Positions 32,063-45,129 of a DNA stretch of 64,000 nt are shown piece after piece. The translations under genes were made by a program, and so were the position numbers. The number at the start of each line of letters is the position of its first letter. The stretch's first letter is position 1. The notes under the pieces are model-generated. The model made no database searches. It was not told the DNA's origin and saw only the letters and a program-made list of their open reading frames with translations. The DNA is from Skeletonema tropicum (taxonomy: Eukaryota; Bacillariophyta; Thalassiosirophyceae; Thalassiosirales; Thalassiosiraceae), in the NCBI GenBank assembly GCA_037178625.1, contig CM074134.1:3224001-3288000 (forward strand), in the 5' to 3' direction.

Positions 32063-32392
32063 TGTTGGAGGACAGGCCCTGCTCGACTGCTCTCAAACTA
32101 AACTCGCCGTCTTGTTCCAAGTACGTATGTAAAAGTAACCTCTCAATGAGGACTGCATAAGGATTTGTGGAGATGGCCCTAGTCTTTACTTATTAGGGCT
32201 GAAAATCTCGCCGGAGCTCGACTTCAACGAAGATGACAAAGATGAAGCTTCTGCAATGAATCTGCTATGATAATGGCTTTCATACACAAATAAAGCTGAG
32301 ATCTTATAAGTATACAAGCTCAATTCGTCGAGCACTCTGGCATATTCTAACTTGCACTATTATCAGTAGTCATTATTGTTCTTGTACACCGA

Positions 32393-32860
32393 TTAGGATA
32401 ATAATTCACACGACCCTAGAGAACTGCAATATTCTTTTATGGAATCTTGATGCAGCTTACCGAGCTTCCTTGCTCTAAATACGGCCCTCCTTGTCTGGGC
32501 GGACGAGGCAAAAGCAATATCCTCACACCTCAAACTTGCAGACGGCCCCTGTATCGCCTGCTCTGCGAGGACTGCATGTACGCATCGACGTCTACAAGAC
32601 TGCACCTCGAACGCACAGGCCGGTGTGAGTAGATGAGAAATACCAATCCAGAAGCCTCCATCTTCTTCTTTGGAAGCTGAATAATCTCTTGCACGAGCTT
32701 GTAGGACATCTCGTTTGAGGTTACGTTTCATTGAGTTGTATTCTGCCTTGACATACCACAGATCGTTTTTGTCTTGGTGCCGATCAACTATGTATAGCTG
32801 TGATTTTTCAGCAAAGCGCACAACGTGATGGTTGCGTTTGGGAGGGAAGTCTACGATCAA
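32393..32860 (-). pseudogene. left-arm copy of the 159-aa gene, start lost
   Basis: Same frame as 33187-33666 but in the left arm of the inverted repeat. The arm begins within codon 4 of the gene, so the ATG and first residues (MASE) are missing. The sequence upstream differs and offers no in-frame ATG nearby. All remaining codons are identical to the right-arm copy, so duplication is very recent or is an assembly product. Confidence 0.75.
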
Positions 32861-33186
32861 TTAAAGTAACTTTTCACCGAGTTGGAGTCGAATCATTCAA
32901 TCAAGCCAGCTGCTTTGGCGAGCAGCTGCTGGCGAATCTCTAGTAAATGGGATATTACAAGAGTGTAGATAGTGGGTGTTACTTACAAGAATTTTTTATT
33001 AGAAATCCTTGCTGAGCTCTTGGGCAGACAACCATTTCGTATCATACCCGAAGATGTTTCGAGATAGAACATGGATTCTCCCCCAGCCGTTCATTTGACA
33101 GCTGTGAGACACACTCAACAAATAATAATAACACATCATCAATAAGAACACAAGTTAAAAGAATAATATACTAACCATTCACTAAC

Positions 33187-33666
33187 ATGGCGTCTGAATT
33201 GATCGTAGACTTCCCTCCCAAACGCAACCATCACGTTGTGCGCTTTGCTGAAAAATCACAGCTATACATAGTTGATCGGCACCAAGACAAAAACGATCTG
33301 TGGTATGTCAAGGCAGAATACAACTCAATGAAACGTAACCTCAAACGAGATGTCCTACAAGCTCGTGCAAGAGATTATTCAGCTTCCAAAGAAGAAGATG
33401 GAGGCTTCTGGATTGGTATTTCTCATCTACTCACACCGGCCTGTGCGTTCGAGGTGCAGTCTTGTAGACGTCGATGCGTACATGCAGTCCTCGCAGAGCA
33501 GGCGATACAGGGGCCGTCTGCAAGTTTGAGGTGTGAGGATATTGCTTTTGCCTCGTCCGCCCAGACAAGGAGGGCCGTATTTAGAGCAAGGAAGCTCGGT
33601 AAGCTGCATCAAGATTCCATAAAAGAATATTGCAGTTCTCTAGGGTCGTGTGAATTATTATCCTAA
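33187..33666 (+). CDS. hypothetical basic protein, 159 aa
   Basis: ATG at 33187 in aacatggcg context. The protein begins MASELIVDFPPKRNHHVVRF, is rich in Arg, Lys, His and Cys, and contains CRRRCVHAVLAEQAI near residue 95. The N-terminal half (VRFAEKSQLYIVDRHQDKND) resembles a short protein-binding segment seen in many diatom hypothetical proteins. I assign no function. There is no signal peptide or membrane segment. Its start and first four codons lie in the spacer of the inverted repeat, so this is the only copy with a start. Confidence 0.6.
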   Translation: MASELIVDFPPKRNHHVVRFAEKSQLYIVDRHQDKNDLWYVKAEYNSMKRNLKRDVLQARARDYSASKEEDGGFWIGISHLLTPACAFEVQSCRRRCVHAVLAEQAIQGPSASLRCEDIAFASSAQTRRAVFRARKLGKLHQDSIKEYCSSLGSCELLS

Positions 33667-33994
33667 TCGGTGTACAAGAACAATAATGACTACTGATAAT
33701 AGTACAAGTTAGAATATGCCAGAGTGCTCGACGAATTGAGCTTGTATACTTATAAGATCTCAGCTTTATTTGTGTATGAAAGCCATTATCATAGCAGATT
33801 CATTGCAGAAGCTTCATCTTTGTCATCTTCGTTGAAGTCGAGCTCCGGCGAGATTTTCAGCCCTAATAAGTAAAGACTAGGGCCATCTCCACAAATCCTT
33901 ATGCAGTCCTCATTGAGAGGTTACTTTTACATACGTACTTGGAACAAGACGGCGAGTTTAGTTTGAGAGCAGTCGAGCAGGGCCTGTCCTCCAA

Positions 33995-34699
33995 GTAGGG
34001 CCAAAAAATGCCTCGCATTTCAAGAGAAGACGAGCCGCCAGCTACTACTATCCCGCTAATACGAGGCAGTTCGTGCTCCCACCACCTTACTCCACAAAGA
34101 GGGTACCGAGTGCCACATACCAACATCATCGCCGTTATTACCTCCATTGTGACTTTGGAGAGGAGTTCAAAGAGTATGCTCTTCGATACTCGCTTCACAA
34201 GGCGTCCGCAAGCTTCACAGCCACCACCCATTCATCCACCGCAACTAGGACCGAGACTGTTGACGCAAGGCCCTCACTAGCAGGGCAGGAACAAGACGGC
34301 AAGTTTAGTTTGAGCAGTCGAGCAGGGCCTATCTGTCCTCAAGTAGTGCCCAAATAATCCCAACGCCATCGCATATCTTATGGCACATTATTTGCTGCCT
34401 CTCTCTCTAGAGAGATAGAGAGGCGGGATGATCGGGAATTGACGTTTTCGTCTCCGTAGGTCGTAATGAGGTGTCTCATGTTTTTGTCAGATAGATGTAA
34501 ATTATTGTACTGCTTTTACAGTCCCAATTTATTCGATTTCAAAGTCCAATCCAATGCGATCTGATCTTGTGTTGTTGTTGCTTTCATTATCCTTCCACAC
34601 AATGCAAAGCAGCCGGCTATCGCCAAGAAACGTCGAGTAACCCTTCGTAATGTCCAATAAAGCTCAACACTTAATTTAGCATGGAAGAATAGTCTACAA
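33995..34699. other. repeat remnants
   Basis: About 34287-34345 (ggaacaagacggcaagtttagtttga, gcagtcgagcagggcct) is a diverged direct copy of the right-arm end at about 33939-34000. The interval 34008-34280 is open in several frames but has no family support. A ctctctctctag run is at 34402. No gene is called. Confidence 0.55.
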
Positions 34700-37600
34700 T
34701 TACAATCCCTGCCGAATGGCATAAAATACATCCAAAACCAATGTCAAGTCATCTGTCCCAACTTGCAATAATGTCTTCACGTAGTCGTACAAGAAAAATT
34801 GTGCCCCTATCACCAAAAAGAAGAACACAGCACGAGCAGGAAAGCCTGCGTACAGATTCAGCACTCCACCATCTGATGAAAGAAGCTCCTGGACAATGTC
34901 TCTCCAATCTTTCTCCTCCCCTCCCTCTCGCGACGAAGCTGACGTTAGTGTGAGGATGAGATCGGCAGGATGACTCACAAACGCGCCTGCTATACCAGCC
35001 AGGGCACCACTGAATGCCGAGAGGAGGAGACCTGCTGTTCCGACCCCAACCTGTATTTTCGTATCACCTCCCATAATGTTGGAATTGTTGAGAAAGTCCG
35101 CAATGTTACCAGCTGCTAGATCAAATACCAAGAATTTCGTAACCGCAAAAGGGAGTTCACGTGATACGATTGGATAGAAAGAAGACCAAAAGGGTTTGAT
35201 GTCATCCAACTGTAGACCTTTCGTTGCTACCGCCACTGTTGAAGAAGAGGCAGGTGTAGCCGCAGCAGAAGTTGCTGCGATCGCTTTCATACCACGTTTC
35301 TGTCGATTCTGATCCACAAAGCCTTTAAAGATTTTATCGACCCCTTCATTTTCAATCTGGGCCATCGACCGTACTCGAAGCAGTTCAAAGGGCGATGCAG
35401 CCGCACAAGTTAACACGGTTGCGACTCCTGCAGCTGCCAACAATACAAATTCATTTGGAGAGTTGGCTGCAGCAGCAGCTTCATCGAAGAATACTGCACT
35501 AAACGCTCTGCGAAATAGCTCTGTTGCACCGAATCCAAACAGTCCAAACACGACCGATGCTAGGAAGGTGACGTCAGCACTTTGGAATAAAGAGAGGGGT
35601 CCGCGAACCTCTACTAAAGATTGAATCACCTGAGTTGTCCCCAGAGCCGGTTTCTCTTCTGATTGCAATGACTCGGAGGTTGCCTCTGCCTTTTCTCTTG
35701 CATATTGTATGATTTCCTCATCATTGCCCAATTGGATCTTAGTCTTGACAAGCTCCAGCGGATTCAACGCTGTTCGTACCAGGACGGTGCAAATGGCTCC
35801 AGACAATGCCAGCCGAGAATATTGATCAGCACTCAGTGTCACTTGATTCTTTGTCACTGGAGCTCGACCGATACCACCGAATAATGGGTCAATCGATCGA
35901 TAGTTCGAAGGGAGTATGACATCTTTGGATGGTGGCCGAGGAAGAGATTTGATAGAATAGGATGATACACCGCTGCTGTCAATTGATAGTTCAGGTCGAA
36001 CGGTTGACGGCAACAGAGCAACCGGATCCCGTAGCACGGTACGTAGAATATCTCTGGTAACACGCTGGCCAATCCCACCCCTCATAGCAGCCTCGGTGTC
36101 TAAAATGACTCCATTACCCCCACTTTGTATTTTGGTAACACGTGCAGCAATATATTGATTTTCATCATCATCCATACTCATACTCTGTCCATAGATATTT
36201 GGTGAAACAAACCAATCTGGATCAGTGGGAGGTAAACTAATTTTGACATCGGGAGGCGAATCAAAGCTGTACCCACTTCCACCATCTAATATTGTTGCTC
36301 CGGCCACTTGATACTCTAATTCTACCATGGCCTTGGCAGGTTTCTTCACCTTCTTTGAAACAGAAGAACTATTGCTGCTCTTTTTCTTCTTTTGACGTGT
36401 AAATCTACGTTCTCGGAATTCCACCGTCGGGAGGGTTGGTTGACCTCGCGATGCTTTTGTACTACCTCTATAGCCAAACCCTGGATTCAAGACAATCACT
36501 TCCGAGACACTCCCCTTTCGATCAATAATGGCAGCCGCCTCACACTGTCGCGAGACTCCACTCTGTTTCACAATTACGTCGGGTGCAACTGTGTATCCCT
36601 CTCCCACCATCCACCACATTAATACGAAGTATCCTCGAAGTAGGTTTCATTATCGTTTGTATCTTGGCAGGCCTATAATCATCACCTAAAGGCGCTGGCG
36701 GCTCAATACTAATCACTTGAGCATCCGAACTTGCAAATCCTCCACCCTGTCGACTAGATAGTCGGAAGTAATCTCTCGATTGGTCTAAATCAAAATCATC
36801 CAGTACATTGTCTACCTCTACCTGTATTTCGGCAATTGTACCATTGTCAATCTCACCCAATAATCCTCTGATTTCTTTGACTGGTTGTAATTCAGGTTTG
36901 GATATTAACGAAAAGAGTATTGCCAATTGTTGCTTCTCTTCAATGGATGTGTATCGTGTACTGAGTAGTGTGAATAGATTGAGAACACCCTGACGATTTT
37001 GTTTGATTTCTTCGTTTGCATTCGTCTTCTTCTTCTTCTTCTTCTTCTTCTTTTTAGATGACAACGACGACGACGAGGATGATTTGGATGCAGATTGCTC
37101 TTTATCAGCACCACCACCAAATAAACTCCCAAACAATCCCCCACCACTCTTGACATCACCATCCCCCAATGATGACGAAGATGATGACCTAGCAGGAGCC
37201 ACAGCATCCAACCCAGCCTTAGCCGCCGCCACGCTCGCATAACTCCCATACGGTCCCAAAAAGTAATCCGCCAAACCAATCTCGACACTTTCGGCAAATT
37301 CTGCAAATTGTTCCCCTGCATTAAAGTATTCGTCACTCTTCATCATCATTGTTGTTGTGGCATTATTAGTATTACTATTGTCTGTTGATGTTATCGTCGT
37401 TGACATCTGATTGGCTTTTGCCCGATTCTTCTTCCACCAAGCTCGTGCGGCAGGATCATACACCAATAAAAACCGTGTCAAATAGGTAATAAATCTTGTT
37501 TCATAGACACTTTGTATCAATCCCGAAGTTGTCAACAAGCTTTGTTTATTGTTATTGTTGTTATTATTATTGCGTAATTGTTCCTTTTTGAGTGGAATGC

Positions 37601-38165
37601 CCCGTCCACCGATTGATCCACCACCCTTGATCATTTGATTTTTGGGTGAGAAGAGTTCTCCGGTAGACGTATCAATTTCGGAGGAGGATGCTGCCTGTGA
37701 TGGTAGTAATAGTAGTGTGGTTGTTGTTGTTGTGAGGAGGGACATTGAGAGGAGTGCGGTTCGTCTATCTATTTGTTGTTGTTGTGGGTGTATTCGTAGG
37801 CGTTCTGACTTATTGCAGTTGGAAGATATCGAATTGACCTCCTCGTCTATTGTACATCTATCAGCATCGTCGTCGTCTTCGTCGTGACTGTTCGACGCTG
37901 CAGCAGCCAGTCTACTATTACCACTATACAATCTATGACAACTTTGTGATTTCGTCATCGACAGCCCTCCAACTTTTCGTGTACAAACTGCATGAATGTT
38001 ATTCGATGAGTGCACAGCATTATGATGAAGATGCGTTCGACCCAGCTGACTCTGCGCCGACAGTGCAAAGGCTACAGCGGCTGTTGAATCTATACCGAAA
38101 TATTCTAAGCGGTATGACCAGAGAACGAGCAGTAATACCACTGGCTGTCGTATTATCTGTAGCAT
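34700..38165 (-). CDS. plastid-targeted mitochondrial-carrier-family protein, one frameshift
   Basis: Two overlapping frames form one product of about 1160 residues if one inserted base near 36603 is ignored (VVDGG continues as EGYTVAPDVIVKQSG). The N-terminus has a hydrophobic signal ending in AVAFALSA, close to the diatom ASAFAP cleavage motif, so plastid import is likely. Low-complexity Ser and Lys tracts follow. The C-terminal 380 residues have three carrier repeats. Two carry the P-x-D/E-x-x-K/R signature (NPLELVKTKIQL, SPFELLRVRSM); the third, HPADLILTL, lacks the last basic residue. The substrate cannot be read. The frameshift may be a sequencing error or true inactivation. Confidence 0.75.
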
Positions 38166-38971
38166 TGCACTGATGATAATATATATTTTTTTGCTATTCC
38201 GAATTCAGAGTTCTCGTCGGCGAAGCTCAATGATTTGTAGCCGACGACGGGTTGCAGACGTCGATATGAGCAGGTGAATGACCACTAGATGAAGCCCTAC
38301 CTCTTCACCAATCACAGCCGTTGTTCTTAGCTTAGAAAGGCGGCTGCTAGCTTCGTCATGGAGCAGATAATTCACAGCAGGATAGCACCGGCGGAACACA
38401 TCACAAAAATCATTTTTTGCAACAACGTCATCATCACAAATCGTGCTCAGCAAAATCTTTGGCGACTGTACGTGTCGTATCTGTGAGATGCGTACCTTTT
38501 CTCTTAAAGGTCTTTTGAAGACACACATCTTATTTTCTAGATTCAGAGTTGAATCTTTGTCCACAAACTAATCCACGTGCGTAGCAAATAAACCTAAAAC
38601 CCCAACAACCTATGCTTGTATGCTTGAGGCAGACTCTAATTATAGTCGATGCCGAGCTTGAGGGCCGCTCCTGGCTCTCTTGGTACCGAGACCGAGTCGC
38701 CCAGTAATATTTGTAATTTGCCTTTCACCTCTATGACTTGCGCATACGTGGACAGTTTTCTACGATGTACTCACACTCGTCTTATTTTGGAAAAAGCTGT
38801 ATCCACGATCATTGGCAATACCCCCCGCTAATTTGGATAGGTATTGAACTTACTTGCTGTGTAACAAAAAAGTACGATATCTCCGTGCATAACAAAATAT
38901 TGTGTAATATTATTGTGAAAGTTCGTCTATCTAATCATAGGTACCAATCGGTAACACTATTCGGTGAGACA
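38166..38971. other. intergenic stretch
   Basis: A minus-strand frame at 38205-38564 is open for 119 codons but has no ATG and follows a stop, so it is not called. Bases 38647-38667 (gatgccgagcttgagggccgc and after) resemble the cobN 3' end at 23276-23296. Nothing else is seen. Confidence 0.45.
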
Positions 38972-41900
38972 TTATCCCTCTTTTTCCGACGCATCCACAA
39001 GAGCTTTGAACAACCCTCCTTCACGTGAAAGCAACGTGGATGGCTTATCAAATTCCGCAGCCCTTCCATCGTCCATGACTAGCACGAGATCACTATCCAT
39101 AATTGTATTCAGACGATGCGCTACTGTAATACACGTGGCATTCTTAAACTCTTCTCGAAAGACTCTCTGAATTCGGGCATCAGTCTCTCCATCGACAGAT
39201 GCTGTGGCCTCGTCCATAATCACAACTTGAGCGCCCGTGAGCATTGCACGTGCAATTACCATCAACTGCCTCTGACCAACTGAGAAGTTGGAGCCTCCTT
39301 CCGTTACTGCCTCCGAAAGCGATTTGATTGGTTGAGCGCGGCCGCCTCCAAAATTGGATGATTCGCCGCTAAAGTAAGATGACAAGGAGTTGCTGGAATA
39401 ATTCTTCACTACTGAGCTGTACAAGCCAACGTGCTGCAGGACTTCAAAAAGCCTGTCGTCATCATACTCATCGAAAGGATCAAGGTTGGTGCGTACAGTG
39501 CCACTAAATAACACCGGATCTTGTGGGATGACAGCAATCTTTGACCTTAGCGTCTTCAAGCCCACTGAGCTAATGTCTACACCGTCAATCTTAATGCTGC
39601 CTGAATCTAGCTCAACAAGTCGCAACAATGCAACCATCAAAGTAGACTTGCCTGCACCAGTCCTTCCTACAACTCCGACTTTCGCTTGTGGAGGGATAGA
39701 AATATTCAGTCCCTTGAGCACAAGCGGTAAGCCCGGGCGATATCTAAGCTTTGAATTGATGAACTCAATGCGCCCATCAGTAGGCCAATTAGAAGGTAGT
39801 GACTCGTCTGTTTCAGTCAACCTCGGAGCTTCGGATGCGATCTGAGAGTATTGTTGAATTCTTTCGACTATCGCAAGAAAAAGGTGCGATGGAATGGAAT
39901 GAAGGTGAGCTGCTTAGATCAAAGAAGCTTACAAAAAAAAAGTCAGATAGAACTTACCTGCCACCATATTCGCCTCAAGATCACTTGCCATTCGAACTGT
40001 CCAATTCAGTGACTGAGTAATAGACAACGCAAATGAAATTGAAAGGCCGGCCAATCCGGCAAAGATTTCATCGCCTCCCCGAGCGCCGTGCTGTATGATG
40101 CTCACGAAGCACGCCACGAACACAATCATTGTGCCACAAAATTCAAGCCTGACAGACAACCAGCACTGAGCAGCAAAAGTCAAACGATATGCAGTTTGCT
40201 GCACGTTGACCATGTTGATCATTCGCTTATTCAAGTTTTCTTCTGCCCCGAAGGCTCGAATAGTAAGGACTCCATCAAGCGTCTCAGATAGCAATGCATA
40301 AATTGGTGATCTACTGACTGAATCGAGCCGCTTCAACTCACGGTACGTCATTGTGAAGAAATTCTGTTGATGCATGTAGAAAAAGAGGAGCGGAATGAGA
40401 CCAAAAACGAACTTGGGAGTAACTGACGTCACAACCACGATAGTGCTCAAGACTGCTGCCATTGTAGAGAAGTATGACCTTCCCGACACAACCAGTTGCT
40501 CATCAACAGTGTACATATCCTTTGAGAATCTGTTCATAATTCTACCGATCGGTGTGGTATCGAAGAAGGCCATCGGAGCATGAAGAATAGTATCGAGCAG
40601 ATCATCAAACATGACTTTGGAAGCTCGCAGTCCGGAAAAGTTGAATATAAGGAGACGCACAAATGTTGCAAAGATGGCACTAAAAAACAGCGACAACAAA
40701 GTGTGAGTATTCAGAGGAGATGACACAGAGACAAGTCAACTGATAATGGATTGCATCGTGACACACCTGAAATTGATCACTGCATACATCCCTAGAAAGA
40801 ACACGACATTTGCTCCTCCACTCTGACTCCAATGTGTAAGCCACCACTTCGACAAGACTTGCAAAGCCTCCACTACAGCAAACATGGAAAGAATGGTTAA
40901 ACCAACCGATAATCCTCCAGCAGCCTTCGACCATGAAATGTACACTTGGCGATCAACTGCACCCTTTTCACGTTCTTTGAATTCATCCGTCATTAAAGCA
41001 CCCGCCTTCTCATCAATGTTTCCTTCCCCTGCTGAATCATCAACTGATTGGATGGACATCTTTCTTTGGATGGACATCTTTCTTGTCGGACTTGTCGGAG
41101 CGGGAGCAATAACTTTGGATACTTCGGGTTCGCCACCAAGATCTAAATTTGCAGACATGTTGTCATCTTCTGGATTGAAATCCACGTCATTGCCAGACGT
41201 ATCCATTGCGCCTACGGACGTTTCTGACAGAACTTTCAAAAAGGCCGAGAATCGAGAGTTTGGATCAGAAGATAGCTCTGAAAACGTACCAACTTCCTGC
41301 ACACGGCCATCTCCGAGACAAATAATCTTATCTACCATTGGATGACTCAAATACTGCAAGGCGTTTGTAACCAAAATAACTGTGGCATTTCTCTCGACAC
41401 TCTCCTTTCCCTTTGATTTTCCCAACAACATCTCGTCCACAATGCATCGATTGAAGAGATCTTTGCCCACGTGTGCGTCAACAGCTGCCAGTGGATCATC
41501 GAGCAAGTAGACATCGGCATCATGGTACACAGTCCTAGCGAGAGCTACTCTAGCTTTCTGTCCGCCACTCAAAGTTATACCCTTCTCGCCGATTTCGGTT
41601 TGATCTCCATGCGGCAAGAGTGAAAAGTCATGCGTCAAAGAAGAGACTTCCACCGCTAACTTGTATCGCTCTTCGTCGATGGCTTCTCCGCCAGCTCCCT
41701 TTGAACCGTGCTTTGAGATAGGGGCATGTCCAAACAAGATATTATTTCGCACCGTATCATTGAGGATAAATGGACTCTGAACAAACGTCCCAAGCGTGCC
41801 CTTGACAGCAAGTTCCGTGCCTGTAAGCGGCCGACCTTCCCCAAGAATTGAGTTGATAAGCGTACTTTTGCCAGCACCGACACCACCTACCACTGCAACA

Positions 41901-43846
41901 AACTCCCCCTTCTTCACATGCATAGTCACACGGCGCAAAGAGAGCAACGAGGAGGGTGAAAATTCTCCTCCCTCTTCATTCTCATCCATCAACATCGAAT
42001 GCGAACTAATAGTCCCCGTGGTATCACTGAGCTTTGCAATAGTATTTTCAGCATCGATCAATTGCGCCTTCAACAAAGCCATTTCCCATTGTTGATTTAG
42101 TTCCGCCTCTCGCATCAAACGTGCTTGCTGATGCATCAACCCACGAATACCACCCTTCTTCTTCTTCTCCCCCTCCTCTTCCAACAACATTGGCTTTTTG
42201 GAATCGTAGACAAACGTACCATTATTGATATAAATCTCCCCATTTTGCTCCAATGACCCCTCTCCAACATGTTGGTACTCCTCGGCCAACAAGAATTTCC
42301 GTACACGCTCAAATGAAATACTCGCCTCAATAATCCTATTGATGATTTGTGGCAACATGAAAAGGGGGAACCTCAAAATATCAAAGAGTGCCAATGCAGT
42401 AAGCGCCTGAGCCACATCGAGATGATGCTGTCCAATCATTGTGTACGCCCCAAATGTTGCTAAACTAACTAACAGTGGCGTAGACGAATACATGGAAACG
42501 GACATGGCCGAGGTGATAAAGTATTGTCTCAATTTGAGCATTTCGATGTTGCGAAGATTGGAGAGTTTGGTTCGAAAGTTCTCCTCCCACGCCTGGATTT
42601 TGATAATCTGAAATAAGAATTAGTAGAAGCGCGGCATTCGAATAAGCAAAGAAGCAAATAATACTAACAAAGATAAATAATTGTAGTGCAACCCACAACT
42701 CACCTTCATGGCATTCATCAACTCATTATTCAACGACACCCTCTCATCCCTCGCCTTCATCAATATCTTTTGTATTCCCGATAAATACCCCGCAACAAAT
42801 TTCGTTACCGGAATCAACACCACAATCACCACCACGCCCGCCAGGCAACTTGGCCCAACCTGCCCCCACAAAAAGTACATGGCAAGACCAATCTGAAAAA
42901 AGCTATACCACACCGCATGCAAATAGGTCATTAAATCTTGCATCCGTTGGGCATCAATCCCAACTAGATTGACAATTTCACCTGGTCCACCCCCATTGCC
43001 AAAGGTATGCCGTTCTTTCAATGACAACTGCAATGACTTTTTATACACCGCCAACACCACGGCCGTACGAATTTGCAACCCGCAAGTATAACACTTGTAA
43101 AAATAATGCCGCAATGAAATCGACATGACAATCTGACTGACAGTTACCAATACAGTGAGCATCACCCCCCGATGAAGTGGTGCGTCGCCATTGCGCAAGA
43201 ATTGAATGAGGTGATTGAGTACCTGTGGCCCCACGAAGATGTTACTGTCGTGTACTAATTTCAGTAATCCCGCGCGGAGAAAGTCGGCACCGAATGCTCG
43301 TGCGAGTGCCTTGATGAGAGATGCTTGGTAGCTGCTGATGCTGGTGGTTGTGGTGGGCTGCACTAACAATCGAAATGTTTCATTATTGATATCATCACCG
43401 GTAGTATTTGCTGCCCTCTCCAACTCATCATTCCAACACCTCCAAAAGCGTTCATAAACTTGACTAGTTTCACAATCCTCCGGCAATGGCAGATCGTCTA
43501 AATCCTCCACGTTCAATTGACCATTGACATTGCCAGTTTCTAGTAGAGGTGAGATCCAATCGAAGGTAATGTCGGACCAAATCTTTGATAGGGAGCGAAG
43601 GGCCTTGGTGAATTTTGTTGGATCGGTTTGGACGGCCTTATTGTTGAAAGATTTTGTGGATGACAACACTGGAGAAGAAGAAGGAGGCTTCTTTTTTTCT
43701 TGAGTGGATGATGATACTGCCGATAGTAGTGGGATATGCTCGGTCGTCGTCACATGATTGGTAGTAGTAGTAGACGGCACGTCATTGTCGTCTCCGTCGC
43801 CCTCTTGGTGGACTTGGATGGCACCGTAGTAGGCCTTGCCGCTCAT
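38972..43846 (-). CDS. ABCC (MRP-type) ABC transporter
   Basis: Four exons on the minus strand (43846-42704, 42607-40767, 40679-39958, 39867-38972) give about 1533 residues with intact GT-AG introns. The layout is TMD1-NBD1-TMD2-NBD2. NBD1 has Walker A GGVGAGKST, signature LSGGQKARVALART and Walker B VYLLDDP, with Asp in place of the catalytic Glu and Asn in place of the switch His (VTNALQYL), as is usual for ABCC. NBD2 has GRTGAGKST, a degenerate signature SVGQRQLMVIARA, Walker B VVIMDEAT and switch His VAHRLNT. It should export organic anions or glutathione conjugates, probably at the vacuole or plasma membrane. An EEEGEKKKKGG insert with a coiled coil precedes NBD1. Confidence 0.92.
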
Positions 43847-45129
43847 GGTTGGTTTTTGAATTTTGAGTCATCGAAGATCGAAGTCGGAGGATTTTTTCCC
43901 AGCTTTCATTTTTTTTAGTTTTACCTCGCCGCCCGCCAGCGTGGCAGAGACAGGCATCTTCATCTTCGAAAAAATAGAAAACGTGCCACCTATTTAATTT
44001 ACCAATAATGTACCAAAGAAGATATCAGGTTAGTTTGTGGCTATTTCTGCTGTTCAAGGTCTGGGATGGAATCTCCCGTCTCAAGTGTTTGATTCAATAG
44101 TCAATATTAAGTCATTTCCTCGCAACCGTCCAATATTACAATAGGTGTGCCTTAGCCTTAGGTACAGTAGGTACTGGCATAATAAGCAATACTAGAGAGA
44201 TCTCTGCCATTTATAGCAGTAGCAGATTTCTCTTCCAAAGCTTTGTGAATGGAGAAGCTCTTCGCATGTTGGAACAAATCACAAATAATGGTGATTGTTT
44301 CGAAATCTGCAAAATTCTTGAACGCATGTTGTTAGAACTGCAAAAGTCCCGTGCGTGCAAGAAGATTCGTCCCCCTTTTCACGGATGAATTCCGTGTCCT
44401 GTTTTCCTGAAGGAAACAAAACTGAGTCAGAGCCTCCGAAGCTCGTCAGCCACTGGTGCCCCATACACATGCTACTCTGTTGAGAGCAAGCAATCAAGGG
44501 GAGGCAGTGTCGCCGATGTGCCCGGAGGACATATCCCTGTTTGAGACTTTAACTTCTTCCCCACTTCTTCTGTAGGTGGTGGGGAAGTAGATAGGCGAAA
44601 TGGCTATACAGATAGAGCTGCTACTGGCCGTCACATAGATGCAACGGGTCCAGGCGACGAGCTATCATCCGTCGACAGCATGCAGTTCATGAGAATAGAC
44701 ATCTAGGGAGTTCATCTCAGGGAAATAACATGTTACAATAAGATGGGGATAAACTTCGTTATGATTATGATGTAGTTACGAAGTATATACGCAATAGAAT
44801 GAGTCGTCGTCGCAATCAGGTGGTCTCAGCAACTGATATAGATAATTTCTTGGAGGCTATCAAGATGAATTGCATATAAATCTTGCCGATCCTGAAATAG
44901 TTGATAGGGAAGCAGCAAGATTACTTGAGGAGAATGCAAAGTATCATGATCATGTTCCTTGGATTGGGGACCTGTCTGAGCAGAAACCGAGTGGTGATGA
45001 ATGCAGCACTAAAGATCGCAATACGACACTACTAAGGTTGCTGCTAGATTATGGTTCTATCTTAGGTTCATGGTCGGGTTCATGGTCGGCTGCAAACGGG
45101 TGGTGGAGGTGATGCTTCAACCTCCACCG
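43847..45129. other. gene-poor stretch with a small decayed frame
   Basis: Upstream region of the ABCC gene, then unassigned DNA. About 44730-45020 on the plus strand encodes YDYDVVTKYIRNRMSRRRN, then after a frameshift near 44865, HINLADPEIVDREAARLLEE. It reads like a short broken gene of unknown family. About 45055-45090 contains ggttcatggtcg twice. Confidence 0.4.

Larger units (their letters stand above)
32065..33994. repeat. 798-base inverted repeat with 334-base spacer
   Basis: The left arm, 32065-32862, is the reverse complement of the right arm, 33197-33994; everywhere I compared them, coordinates sum to 66059 with no indel. The encoded proteins in the two arms are identical. The spacer (32863-33196) is unique and AT-rich. 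The left outer border coincides exactly with the truncation point of the LINE frame. Confidence 0.9.

Noticed and set aside
38205..38564. Minus-strand frame of 119 codons
   Set aside because: A stop lies just upstream and there is no ATG; coding cannot be supported.
38647..38667. Fragment of the cobN 3' end
   Set aside because: About 20 matching bases in an otherwise unrelated context is too little to call a duplicate.
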